Shown: positions 51,307 through 60,618 of the stretch, piece by piece
Layout of the letters: each line of letters opens with the position of its first letter
Position numbering within the stretch: the stretch's first letter is position 1
Origin: an uncultured Vampirovibrio sp.
GTDB taxonomy: Bacteria; Cyanobacteriota; Vampirovibrionia; Gastranaerophilales; Gastranaerophilaceae
Length of the DNA: 64,000 bases
Direction: 5' to 3'
Assembly (NCBI GenBank): GCA_910577515.1
Contig: CAJTLW010000009.1
Span: 1-64,000, forward strand
Made by a program: the position numbers and the translations under genes
The notes under the pieces: generated by a model
The model's input: only the letters and a program-made list of their open reading frames with translations
The model's database searches: none
Told to the model about the DNA's origin: nothing

Positions 51307-52211
51307 TATATAATCTTCTCCTCTAACAGGGTTTTAAAATATTTTCTCGGATATTTTATTAATTTTTTAAAATCACAATAACGTTTTAAGCCTCTAAAAT
51401 GGCTTTTAAACATTATTATTTTGTTTTTAAAGAAAAATTCCGGATATTTCTTTTTAAATTCCTTTATTCTTTTAGGGCCTCTAAGCCTGAATCTGCCCAC
51501 CAGATATTCAATATTCCACTCAAGATTTTCAAGATGATTAATTTTATAGTTAACTTCATCAAAATCAAGCTTCCCGTAAGGGTCACCTTCACAAAGGCAA
51601 TTATATTTTATTAAAGTTGCTTCCGCACCGCCGATTGAAGAATAATGCCACCCTGCATCTTTTTTAATTAAATGTTTAATATTTTTCACCCCGGATAATC
51701 TTGAATAATTTCTCATTTCCTGCGGAGACATTGAGCCGTAAGGAGCATAACAGGTACCTGTAATTTTATAAGGCCTTTGGGCATTCATCCAAAAATGGCA
51801 AAGATTGTGGGCAAATACCACAGGTTCGTTTAGCTTTACGCATTCATGCAGTTTATCCACATTCCAAAATTCATCTAAATCAGAAACAAAAATTGCATCA
51901 CCTTTCTTTGCAACTCCTTCAAGCCCTCTTTTAATGCATTCTCTTTGATGTCTTTCGGCAGGCCAGATATCGTCTTTCTTCCAATTTGGCATATCATCTA
52001 CAACAATATGAATCGCTTTATCTAAATATTTTTCAAACTGCGGCTTTAAACTTTCAAAAATGGGCTTATGAGGAAGTCCTGATTGTGTTTTTGTAGCTTC
52101 AACAATTACAAAATAATCAACAGTATCGTAATATTCCATAAAACGAAGTTCTAAAAGCTCTTTTTCGTTAAAAAACGTAAAACAATCAAAAACCTGCTTG
52201 CCATCTATCAT
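51306..52211 (-). CDS. GT17-like glycosyltransferase
   Basis: A 301-residue protein whose start (FDCFTFFNEKELLELRFMEY, YDTVDYFVIVEATKTQSG) and DAIFVSDLDEFWN match family GT17, known from eukaryotic bisecting GlcNAc transferases and present in bacterial polysaccharide loci. DxD-type motif SDLDE. A basic C-terminus (YCDFKKLIKYPRKYFKTLLE) resembles the membrane-contact tails of its neighbours. It overlaps the upstream gene by 4 bases. Confidence 0.8.
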   Translation of the reverse strand: MIDGKQVFDCFTFFNEKELLELRFMEYYDTVDYFVIVEATKTQSGLPHKPIFESLKPQFEKYLDKAIHIVVDDMPNWKKDDIWPAERHQRECIKRGLEGVAKKGDAIFVSDLDEFWNVDKLHECVKLNEPVVFAHNLCHFWMNAQRPYKITGTCYAPYGSMSPQEMRNYSRLSGVKNIKHLIKKDAGWHYSSIGGAEATLIKYNCLCEGDPYGKLDFDEVNYKINHLENLEWNIEYLVGRFRLRGPKRIKEFKKKYPEFFFKNKIIMFKSHFRGLKRYCDFKKLIKYPRKYFKTLLEEKII

Positions 52212-53047
52212 ATTAATTCCTCAATCATTTCTTCTATGGCGGGAATTTTTTCATACCCACCAATGTGCCATAAATATGCATTTTGTAGTTTATTATTTGT
52301 TGAAAGTATTCTATTAATACTAATTTGCGTATCAATATCCTCTATTTGTATATCTTCCCTTTTGAAAATTTTGGCAAAAATATGCAGCATTTCAGCCTTT
52401 GAAACCACATCCGAAGGAACAATATGCTGCAGACCCGGCATAAAAGCATTATTTAAAACTATACCTCTGCAGATTTTAGCGAAAATATTTGTCGTAATCC
52501 CATTCCATAAATAGTTTTTAAAACCTTTTACCTTCGCCCCCTTAGGCTGGTTTAAAAACCACTCCAGTAAAGAAAGATAAGATTTTTGCTCCCGTCCTAT
52601 CACAGAACATCTTAAATTTAAAAAATTATCCGCTTTTATTTCCCCAAGGCTCTTAGTTTTGCCGTAAACATCGGATGCGTTATGTTTGTCATCTTCCTTA
52701 TAACCACCCTTAATACCATCAAACACACAATCTGTAGCTATTTGAATAACCCTCATTTCCGCTTTTTGAGCCGCCAAAGCCAATTTATAAGGAAAAAGTC
52801 CGTTTACTTCAATTGCTCTTTGGATTTCATTTAAATTGTCCTTATGAATATAGGGCTTTATAATACCAATACAATTAATAATATAATCAGCCCCGTTAAT
52901 CACATCTAAAATATTTTCTATCGTACAATTTTGAGCATCTAATATATTTCTTTCAGGTGTGATAATTTTTAAACCACTTTCTCTAAAAACTTTTTCAACT
53001 TCAGACCCCAACATGCCGGTTTTTCCAAGGATTACAGTTTTTGCCAT
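52208..53047 (-). CDS. RmlD-like nucleotide-sugar 4-reductase
   Basis: A 279-residue short-chain dehydrogenase of the RmlD type: ILGKTGMLGSEVEKVFRESG nucleotide loop, IATDCVFDGIKGGYKEDD, and YGKTKSLGE with the YxxxK pair. Next to a UDP-GlcNAc 4,6-dehydratase and a 2-epimerase it would reduce the 4-keto intermediate, as WbvR does in L-RhaNAc/L-QuiNAc synthesis (established pathway, assignment inferred). It is too short for the CapF/WbjC type, which carries a C-terminal cupin. Confidence 0.8.
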   Translation of the reverse strand: MAKTVILGKTGMLGSEVEKVFRESGLKIITPERNILDAQNCTIENILDVINGADYIINCIGIIKPYIHKDNLNEIQRAIEVNGLFPYKLALAAQKAEMRVIQIATDCVFDGIKGGYKEDDKHNASDVYGKTKSLGEIKADNFLNLRCSVIGREQKSYLSLLEWFLNQPKGAKVKGFKNYLWNGITTNIFAKICRGIVLNNAFMPGLQHIVPSDVVSKAEMLHIFAKIFKREDIQIEDIDTQISINRILSTNNKLQNAYLWHIGGYEKIPAIEEMIEELI

Positions 53048-54085
53048 CTATTTTGCAACCCCTACAAATTCTCGTGCATTAAGTTCTTTTTTAATATAAT
53101 CAAGGCTGAGCAAAAGTTCTATAACTTCATCTTTATCGAGCCTTTTTGTATTAAACGATGTATATTCTGCACATCTTTCAATTTGCGAAGTACCCACTGT
53201 AAAATATTTATCATAGTTTAAATCTCTGCCATCAGCAGGTATTCTGTAAAAATTACCCATATCAACCGCTTTAATAATTTCCTCATGGCCCACAAGCACT
53301 TCATGGGATTTTTCACCATGTCTTGTTCCTATAATTTTAATCTCGGCTTTTGGATTAAAAAGTTCTTTAATTGCGGCAGCAAGGTCGTAAATAGTTGAAG
53401 CAGGTGCCTTTTGAACAAAAATATCTCCCGTATTTGCATTTTTAAAAGCAAATAAAACTAGACGCACAGATTCTTCCAACGACATTAAAAACCTTGTCAT
53501 GCAAGGGTTTGTCACGGTTATTGGCTTATTTTCCTTGCATTGTTTAATGAATAAAGGAATTACAGACCCCCTGCTCGCCATAACATTTCCATATCTTGTA
53601 GCGCAAAGCACGGTTTTATCAGGGTTTACATTTCTAGACTTTGCAATCATTAATTTTTCCATTAATGCTTTTGTCATTCCCATTGCATTAATAGGATTTA
53701 CAGCCTTATCTGTTGATAAAACTACAATATTTTTAACATCATTATTTACAGCTGCATCAATAACATTATTTGCGCCTATCACATTTGTTGCAACTGCTTC
53801 CATAGGATAAAATTCACAAGATGGCACTTGTTTCAATGCTGCAGCGTGAAAAACGTAATCAACTCCGGCCATCGCTTCATTTATACTTTTATAATTTCTA
53901 ATATCCCCAATATAATACCTTATTCGTTCATCCCTAAAGGTATTACGCATTCTATCCTGCTTTTCTTCATCGCGGGAAAAAACCCTTATCTCTGCAATAT
54001 CTGTATTATGAATAAAATATTTTAGCATTTCTTGCCCGAAAGAACCCGTACCTCCGGTAACAAGCAAAGTTCTATCCTTGAACAC
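53048..54085 (-). CDS. UDP-GlcNAc 4,6-dehydratase/5-epimerase (CapE/WbjB/WbvB-like)
   Basis: A 345-residue extended SDR enzyme (FlaA1/CapE group). TGGTGSFGQEML nucleotide loop; STDKAVNPINAMGMTKALME; YGNVMASRGSVIPLF; TRFLMSLEESVRLVL. It would convert UDP-GlcNAc to a 4-keto-6-deoxy sugar, with 5-inversion if CapE-like. It abuts the reductase gene (no gap). A 78-base gap separates it from the 2-epimerase gene upstream. Confidence 0.9.
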   Translation of the reverse strand: MFKDRTLLVTGGTGSFGQEMLKYFIHNTDIAEIRVFSRDEEKQDRMRNTFRDERIRYYIGDIRNYKSINEAMAGVDYVFHAAALKQVPSCEFYPMEAVATNVIGANNVIDAAVNNDVKNIVVLSTDKAVNPINAMGMTKALMEKLMIAKSRNVNPDKTVLCATRYGNVMASRGSVIPLFIKQCKENKPITVTNPCMTRFLMSLEESVRLVLFAFKNANTGDIFVQKAPASTIYDLAAAIKELFNPKAEIKIIGTRHGEKSHEVLVGHEEIIKAVDMGNFYRIPADGRDLNYDKYFTVGTSQIERCAEYTSFNTKRLDKDEVIELLLSLDYIKKELNAREFVGVAK

Positions 54086-54163
54086 TTAATTCTTCTCCAA
54101 ACACTAAATATAATTCAAAGGGCAAAATACCCTTATTTTTTAAAAGTTTAAAATTGCCATCTC

Positions 54164-55267
54164 TTAATAAACTACCTTATTAATATAATCAGTATACCCC
54201 AAAATAATTCTTACAACCTTACTTGAAACATTATCTGCTTCATAATCTTTAATAGTTTTAATATTGGCATTTTGCCTTACAACCATATCCACTGCAGATA
54301 AAACCCTGTCTTTTGTATATCCGCACATAATAAGTACTCCCTCATCATTCCCTTCGGGACGTTCATGGATATTTCTTATAGTAACTGCAGGAAACCCCAA
54401 TATTGAACTTTCTTCCGTTATAGTTCCGGAATCAGAAAGTGTACAAAAGGCATTCTTTTGAAGATTAACATAATCAAAAAAGCCAAGAGGCTTTATAAAA
54501 ATTATAAGAGGATTTATATCTAAATTTTCAATATCATTCAGTTTTTTGCGCGTCCTTGGATGAAGAGAAAAAATAACAGGATAATTATATTTTTCAACAA
54601 GCGCATTTAAGCTATTTATAAGACTTTTAAGATTTTCTTTGCTATCCACAACCTCTTGCCTGTGGGAACTTGCCACAAAATATTCTTTTTCCTTGAGTTT
54701 TAGTCTTTCTAAAATATCCGAATTTTCAATTTTATCTGCATAGGTGTTAAATAATTCTTTCATCGATGAACCGGTTTTTATAATGGTTTCAGGGCGTATA
54801 CCCTCAGCTTCAAGATATTTTCTCGATTGTTCACATAAAACCATATTAATATCAGCAAGATGGTCAACTATTTTTCTGTTAATTTCTTCAGGCACATTAA
54901 GGTCAAAACACCTGTTCCCTGCTTCCATGTGAAAAATAGGAATTTTTCGCTTTTTAGCCGCAATCACCCCAAGGCTTGAATTAGTATCTCCATATATCAA
55001 AATTGCATTTGGTTTTTCTTTTTCTAAGACATCATCAAATTTTGAAATTACATTAGCAATAGTTTTTGCAGGCGTATCTTCTGCTGCATCCAGAAAATAA
55101 TCAGGCTTCCTTAATTCTAAATCTTTAAAAAAGATTTCATTCAATTCATAATCAAAATTTTGCCCTGTATGCACAAGAATATGCTCAAAAAATTTATCCA
55201 ATTCCTTAATTGTTTGCGCAAGTTTTATAATTTCAGGCCTGGTGCCAACTAGTGTTACAACCTTCAT
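54164..55267 (-). CDS. Non-hydrolysing UDP-GlcNAc 2-epimerase-type enzyme
   Basis: A 367-residue WecB-family epimerase. VVTLVGTRPEIIKLA at the start, HTGQNFDYELNEIFF, YGDTNSSLGVIAA, HMEAGNRCFD, and SDSGTITEESSILGFPAVTIR are family hallmarks. Given its neighbours it more likely acts on a 6-deoxy-L-hexosamine (FnlC/WbvD role) than on UDP-GlcNAc itself (inference). It overlaps the cupin gene by one base. Confidence 0.88.
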   Translation of the reverse strand: MKVVTLVGTRPEIIKLAQTIKELDKFFEHILVHTGQNFDYELNEIFFKDLELRKPDYFLDAAEDTPAKTIANVISKFDDVLEKEKPNAILIYGDTNSSLGVIAAKKRKIPIFHMEAGNRCFDLNVPEEINRKIVDHLADINMVLCEQSRKYLEAEGIRPETIIKTGSSMKELFNTYADKIENSDILERLKLKEKEYFVASSHRQEVVDSKENLKSLINSLNALVEKYNYPVIFSLHPRTRKKLNDIENLDINPLIIFIKPLGFFDYVNLQKNAFCTLSDSGTITEESSILGFPAVTIRNIHERPEGNDEGVLIMCGYTKDRVLSAVDMVVRQNANIKTIKDYEADNVSSKVVRIILGYTDYINKVVY

Positions 55268-55680
55268 TATATCTTTCCATTTTCTTTTAAAATTTTAACG
55301 TAATCTTCATAATTTCTTATGTAATCATCTTCATCATAAACAGTATCAGCAAGCACCAGAACAATTGTGTTATTTTCAAATTCCGATAACTCACACCAGA
55401 CATATTTATCATAAAATAAAGCTTTTGTTTTTGAATTTAATATAAATTCCCTTTTTGCTTTGCCATCAAATAAAACTGCCTTGCAGCTTCCATTTATTGC
55501 AGATAAAACTCTCTTTGAAAATTTATGCGCATGATGCGCCCTATCTTTACCTTCTACAACATCTGAGATATAATACACCCTTTTTATTTCAAAAGGAATG
55601 TCATTCAGGCCTTCAACAGTAGTTAGTTTGCCCCTTTCATCCCCATATTGCCTTATATTTATTTCATAAAAATTTTCCAT
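55267..55680 (-). CDS. FdtA/WxcM-like cupin (sugar 3,4-ketoisomerase family)
   Basis: A 137-residue single cupin domain. YGDERGKLTTVEGLNDIPFE start; active-site histidines in DRAHHAHKFSKRV; LFYDKYVWCELSEF; DTVYDEDDYIRNYEDYV end. FdtA-type enzymes isomerise dTDP-4-keto-6-deoxyglucose to the 3-keto form before transamination, but no aminotransferase is in the window. It may therefore belong to a pathway continued beyond the window, or substitute for the cupin half of CapF. Confidence 0.82.
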   Translation of the reverse strand: MENFYEINIRQYGDERGKLTTVEGLNDIPFEIKRVYYISDVVEGKDRAHHAHKFSKRVLSAINGSCKAVLFDGKAKREFILNSKTKALFYDKYVWCELSEFENNTIVLVLADTVYDEDDYIRNYEDYVKILKENGKI

Positions 55681-56601
55681 CTAAATATTCCTTCTTGTTT
55701 TCAGCTTTATTCCAAAAAGACAGATCAAAGAATGCCTTCCATCAACCTTGTATTGCACAAGAAATCTTACAATTCTCATTAAAAAGCAAAGAACTGGTGA
55801 AATTTTCTTTGCACAATCAAGATAGATTTTATAGCCTGTTTTTTCATATAAATCTAACAACAGATTTATCTTAAGCCATAAATTCATATCAAGCTTTGCC
55901 GCAAGCGCTTCGGCATTTTTTTCAATTACTTTTCTTGTTTCTTCCCAAAGCTCATCATTTCTTGTGGAGGTTAAATTGCCACTATGGCTCCTGTATTCAT
56001 ATAAATTAGTTTCATCGTATTGTATATTACCTGCAATTGCAGCTCTCATCCAATAATCATAATCATTTGCAAGCTCAAATTCTTTATCATAAAGCCCGGT
56101 TTTTTCAGCTAATTCCTTTCTGTACATAAAACACGCACCAATGTTGCAATGTTTTAAAAGCTTGTACACACTTCTTTCTTTACCTATATGATAATCCGAA
56201 CCGCCTTTAAAATTCCCGTTTTCATCTATAACATCAAAAGTGCAGGAAAGAAAATCAACAGCAGGATTATTTTCTAAAAAAGTTACCATATATTCTAAAG
56301 CATTCGGTTTAAAACGGTTATCATCAGATATCCAGGTAAAATATTCACCTTTGGCAAGATTAAACCCGTTGTTCAAAGATTGGGCCGTTTTTTGATTGAC
56401 TTCATTTGATAGAACCTTAACTCTTTTATCTTTTGCAGCATATTCATTTGCAATTTCAAGCGTGTTATCAAAAGAGCAATCATTCACAATGATTAACTCC
56501 CAATTTTGATATGTTTGACTAAATATACTTTCCAGCACTTCTTTTAAATACTTTGCTCCGTTATATGTCGGCAGGACAATCGAAACAAGTTTATTCTTCA
56601 T
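55681..56601 (-). CDS. GT2 glycosyltransferase
   Basis: A 306-residue GT2 enzyme: VSIVLPTYNGAKYLKEVLES, IIVNDCSFDNTLEIA, and the DxD-type WISDDNRFKPNALE. It ends with ICLFGIKLKTRRNI, the short FGxK/R motif also found in its neighbours. It starts 6 bases after the next gene upstream stops. Confidence 0.88.
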   Translation of the reverse strand: MKNKLVSIVLPTYNGAKYLKEVLESIFSQTYQNWELIIVNDCSFDNTLEIANEYAAKDKRVKVLSNEVNQKTAQSLNNGFNLAKGEYFTWISDDNRFKPNALEYMVTFLENNPAVDFLSCTFDVIDENGNFKGGSDYHIGKERSVYKLLKHCNIGACFMYRKELAEKTGLYDKEFELANDYDYWMRAAIAGNIQYDETNLYEYRSHSGNLTSTRNDELWEETRKVIEKNAEALAAKLDMNLWLKINLLLDLYEKTGYKIYLDCAKKISPVLCFLMRIVRFLVQYKVDGRHSLICLFGIKLKTRRNI

Positions 56602-56607
56602 TTTTTA

Positions 56608-59550
56608 CTATTGTTTCCCTTTAATAACTTCCTTACTAAATTCCAATATTTCATTAATGCCTTCCATAAAGGCCTCTTTTTCTTCCAGATTTTTATAATA
56701 ACTAGTTGCTAAATCAACATATTTTATAATATATTTAACCTTAATCCTGCTTTCAATGTCAAGTTCGTCCATAAGCTCTTTCATTTTTTTAACCATTAAA
56801 ATATAGTCGCCAAAATGTTTTGTTTTGTTTGATGTTACCTGACTTTGATGTATAAGCCTATAATACAATGTTTCTTTCAAAATGCCACATCTTTTTGCAA
56901 GAAAAAGCGCCTTCGTAAAGAAGATATTATCTTCAAAATAGATACCTTCAGGGAATTTTATACTATTCTCCTCAAGAAAGCTTCTTTTATACACTGTAAG
57001 GCAGGTAGAAACCGCCATTTTAAGTAAAAATTTTCTGGCTTTTTTATAATCAAAGCAATCAGTTTTAAAATTTTTAGGCAAATATTCAAAAGCATAATAT
57101 GGATTATACTCTTCTTCCATTGTTTCTTTTAAAACATTGACTCCGCCAAATGAAAGCATATCAAGCTTATTTGCTTTTGCTTTGTAATAAAGTTTAGAAA
57201 GTGCATCAAGCCTTAACCAATCATCAGAATCAACGAAAGCTATGTAGTTTCCCTTTGCAATTTTTAGAGCATTATTTCTTGCAGCGCCCTGCCCCTGGTT
57301 TTTCTGGCTTATAACCTTTATCCTATCATCAATTGCTGCATATTTTTCTAAAATATGAAGAGAATTATCAGTAGAGCCATCATCTACACAAATTATTTCA
57401 ATATTTTGAAGGCTTTGCCCTATGACACTTTTTAAGCATTTTTCAAGATACTCTTCTCCATTATAATTGCAAATGATAACCGAAAATGTTTCTTTTTGTG
57501 TTATTAATGCTTCAATATTTTTCTTCTTTTTTCTTATTTTAAAACCAAAAATACAAATCTGTTTGCAAGACGGCGATTTTCGTACAGAAGCAATTTTATC
57601 CCAAAAATCATAATATTTGTCTTCAAATACCACATCGTAAAATTTCAATATATCAAGCATTCCGTCTTTAAATGGTTGTTTTTCTTTATTATTTAAATTC
57701 ATATAATAAGAACGCGCATTATTTACATAGTTTATAATATATTTAACTTTAATCTCTTTTGGAATATTGAGTTCATCCATCAGGTTTTTCATTTTTTTAA
57801 CCATTAAAATTTGGTCGCCAAAATGTATTTTTTTGTTTGCTGTAATTTGCCCGGCGTGCAAAAGCCTGTAATATAGCACCTCTCTTAAAATGCCGCACTT
57901 CTTTGCAAGAAATAATGCATTTGTAAAAAAGATATTATCTTCAAAGCAAATGCCGTCAGGAAATCTTATATTATTTTCTTCAAGAAATTTTCTCCGATAC
58001 GCTGTAAGGCAGCTTGAAACCGCCATTCTGTGTATATATTTCCCAAATGTCTTGTAATTAAAGCAGCACGTTTTAATATTTTCAGGCAAATAAACAAAAT
58101 TGTGATAGGGGTTATAAACTTCTTCCATCGTTTCTTTTTTGATATCAACCCCGCCAAATGAAAGCATATCAAGCTTATTTGCTTTTGCTTTGTAATAAAG
58201 TTTAGAAAGTGCATCAAGTCTTAACCAATCATCAGAATCAACGAAAGCTATGTAGTTTCCCTTTGCTATTTTTAGAGCATTATTTCTTGAGGTTGCTAAA
58301 CCTTGGTTTTTCTGGCTTATAATTTTTATCCTATCATCAATTGCAGCATATTTTTCTAAAATATGAAGAGAATTATCAGTAGAGCCGTCATCTACACAAA
58401 TTATTTCAATATTTTGAAGGCTTTGCCCTATAACACTTTTTAAGCATTTTTCAAGATACTCTTCTCCATTATAATTGCAAATGATAACCGAAACAAATGG
58501 GGTAAAAGCTTTTTTTAAAGACAAGTTTTTATCTTTTTTCTTTCTTTTTAGTTTAAAATCAAATCCAAAAAGCGTTAAGGTTTTATGCAAACCATCTCTG
58601 CCATTTTTAAGATTGAAAATTCTTGAAATCATAACTTTAATTGGAGGATAAATTTTTATTTCATCCTTATTTAAATCTAGCTTTTTTAATACATTTTTTT
58701 TAATGTAATTTACAAACTTTATATATGCAAAAAATCGGCCTTTAATAGAACGTATAGTATAATCAATATCACCTATTATAAGATACTTAAATTCACTCAA
58801 TAATTTTTGATAAAGCCCTTTTTGCACCATAAACTCTTTTAAAGCACACAAGGTTTCTATAATGCAGTATGGATTATTGTAGTTTGTGCCTTGTAAGCTT
58901 GTATCAGAAAGTCTGTAAAAAATAAGTTTGTCATTTGTGCAGCAGATTCTCCTTGCTGTTACCATTGCACATCTTACAAAAAACAAATCATTTGCACGCT
59001 TTAATTCATGAAATTTTATTTTGTTCTCTTTTATAAAATCTGCCCTAAAAAGCTTATTCCACGGCGCATGCTGAAACCTGTTCAAAACTTCAAACGGATG
59101 AGTTTCATAACTGAATTCACCACATTTTTCAAACCTTTGATATTCAAGCCTTAAATTTTCATTTTCAAAATTACAACCATTTTTATCCGTATATTGGAAA
59201 TTACAAATCGCAATATCGCAAGAATTCTCTTCAATTTTTTCATACAGAATTTCATACATTTTAGGGTCAATAAAATCATCAGCATCTATAAATGAGAGAT
59301 ACACACCTTTTGCAATACCCATCCCCAAATTTCTTGCAGCACCAGCACCTGAGTTTTTTTGGTTTAGAACTTTTACCCTGCCATCTTTCGAAGCGTATTC
59401 TTCTAAAATTTTCAGGGAATTATCCGTTGAGCTATCATCAACACAGATTATTTCAATATCTTTTAATGTTTGGTTTATAACGCTATCAAGACATTGTCTT
59501 AAATATTTTTCAACATTATAAACGGGTATTATTACTGAAACTTTAGGCAT
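56608..59550 (-). CDS. Three-domain GT2 glycosyltransferase with internal duplication
   Basis: A 980-residue protein of three GT2 catalytic units: ~1-335 (VSVIIPVYNVEKYLRQCLDS; DxD SFIDADDFID), ~352-680 and ~688-980 (both VSVIICNYNGEEYLEKCLKS or nearly so; FVDSDDWLRLDALSKLYY). Units 2 and 3 are nearly identical over their first ~120 residues, and the DNA there is nearly identical at an offset of 1008 bases. Short basic FGF..K linkers (LFGFDFKLKRKKK, IFGFKIRKKKK) join the units. All three keep DDxS- and DxD-type residues, so three transfers or a polymerising activity are possible. Directly before another GT2 gene with the same N-terminal module as unit 1. Confidence 0.88.
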   Translation of the reverse strand: MPKVSVIIPVYNVEKYLRQCLDSVINQTLKDIEIICVDDSSTDNSLKILEEYASKDGRVKVLNQKNSGAGAARNLGMGIAKGVYLSFIDADDFIDPKMYEILYEKIEENSCDIAICNFQYTDKNGCNFENENLRLEYQRFEKCGEFSYETHPFEVLNRFQHAPWNKLFRADFIKENKIKFHELKRANDLFFVRCAMVTARRICCTNDKLIFYRLSDTSLQGTNYNNPYCIIETLCALKEFMVQKGLYQKLLSEFKYLIIGDIDYTIRSIKGRFFAYIKFVNYIKKNVLKKLDLNKDEIKIYPPIKVMISRIFNLKNGRDGLHKTLTLFGFDFKLKRKKKDKNLSLKKAFTPFVSVIICNYNGEEYLEKCLKSVIGQSLQNIEIICVDDGSTDNSLHILEKYAAIDDRIKIISQKNQGLATSRNNALKIAKGNYIAFVDSDDWLRLDALSKLYYKAKANKLDMLSFGGVDIKKETMEEVYNPYHNFVYLPENIKTCCFNYKTFGKYIHRMAVSSCLTAYRRKFLEENNIRFPDGICFEDNIFFTNALFLAKKCGILREVLYYRLLHAGQITANKKIHFGDQILMVKKMKNLMDELNIPKEIKVKYIINYVNNARSYYMNLNNKEKQPFKDGMLDILKFYDVVFEDKYYDFWDKIASVRKSPSCKQICIFGFKIRKKKKNIEALITQKETFSVIICNYNGEEYLEKCLKSVIGQSLQNIEIICVDDGSTDNSLHILEKYAAIDDRIKVISQKNQGQGAARNNALKIAKGNYIAFVDSDDWLRLDALSKLYYKAKANKLDMLSFGGVNVLKETMEEEYNPYYAFEYLPKNFKTDCFDYKKARKFLLKMAVSTCLTVYKRSFLEENSIKFPEGIYFEDNIFFTKALFLAKRCGILKETLYYRLIHQSQVTSNKTKHFGDYILMVKKMKELMDELDIESRIKVKYIIKYVDLATSYYKNLEEKEAFMEGINEILEFSKEVIKGKQ

Positions 59551-60606
59551 CTACTTCTGCTTTCTTCTTATCTTCAATTTTAATCCAAAAATTGTAATAA
59601 CTTTATGTATATTATTATGATGGTTTTTTATTGAAAAAATGCCGAGCAAAAACCTTCTAAAGCACAAATGAACAAAACCGGGGCAAAATTTATATAATCT
59701 TCCGTATTTTTTTACAATATTTTTAACATCAAACTTTTTAAAATATTCTTTTGCTCTTCTTTTGAATTCTTTCTTAATTTCTTTATCTTTTATCTTTTCG
59801 TAATAAAAAATAGAAACCCGGTTAAACGCAGTTGCAAAAAACCAATCTTCAAATTCACTAAACAAGTTTGCCTCATTGAGTATGTTTTCCGTATCTTTAA
59901 TCGCTTCAAGAATATCAAGACATTTTTTGTCTGAAGAAGTTTTCTTCATAATAGAATTTGGCGTACTTCTATAAAAATAAAGATGTTCTTCAAGGCAAAC
60001 TATCTTTTTTGCCAAGATGGCGCCTTTTATTCCGGTTGATAAATCTTCATACCACTTGCCAACAGGAAACTCTCTAACATTGTCAATAAAAAACTGTTTA
60101 TTATAGAGTCTTAAAGGCGCACCCCAAGTCTTACGAAACGGAAACTGGCGCTCATCAAAACAATTGAAAACAACCCTGCTTTTATTTTTATAAAATTCAT
60201 CAAAATCTGTTTTATTTAATATTTTTCCGTCATTATTTACATAATTAAAACCAAACTGGCAAAAATCCGCATCAAATTTTACTATTTTATTATATAATTT
60301 CTCATAACATTTTGAATCAATATAATCATCAGAATCAAGAAAATGAATGTATTTTCCCTCTGAAGCCGCAAGGCCTGCGTTTCTTGCAGATGACAATCCG
60401 CCGTTTTCTTTATTGATAATCTTTATCCTGTTATCTTTTGAAGCGTATTCTTCTAAAATTTTCAGGGAATTATCTGTAGAACCATCGTTTACACAGATTA
60501 TTTCAATATCTTTTAATGTTTGGTTTATAACGCTATCAAGACATTGTCTTAAATATTTTTCAACATTATAAACGGGTATTATTACTGAAACTTTTATATT
60601 ATCCAT
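59551..60606 (-). CDS. GT2 glycosyltransferase
   Basis: A 351-residue GT2 enzyme. Its first ~65 residues match unit 1 of the next gene almost residue for residue (VSVIIPVYNVEKYLRQCLDS...); DxD site FLDSDDYIDS. It ends ITIFGLKLKIRRKQK. ATG at 60606 follows GAGGA at 5-6 bases; the ATG at 60618 overlaps that ribosome site and is less likely. It abuts the three-domain gene. Confidence 0.87.
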   Translation of the reverse strand: MDNIKVSVIIPVYNVEKYLRQCLDSVINQTLKDIEIICVNDGSTDNSLKILEEYASKDNRIKIINKENGGLSSARNAGLAASEGKYIHFLDSDDYIDSKCYEKLYNKIVKFDADFCQFGFNYVNNDGKILNKTDFDEFYKNKSRVVFNCFDERQFPFRKTWGAPLRLYNKQFFIDNVREFPVGKWYEDLSTGIKGAILAKKIVCLEEHLYFYRSTPNSIMKKTSSDKKCLDILEAIKDTENILNEANLFSEFEDWFFATAFNRVSIFYYEKIKDKEIKKEFKRRAKEYFKKFDVKNIVKKYGRLYKFCPGFVHLCFRRFLLGIFSIKNHHNNIHKVITIFGLKLKIRRKQK

Positions 60607-60618
60607 TTTTATCCTCAT

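Noticed and set aside
54118..54134. Small AAGGG/CCCTT hairpin before the 2-epimerase/dehydratase joint
   Set aside because: Stem of only 5 pairs and no T run on the transcribed strand; not a convincing terminator.
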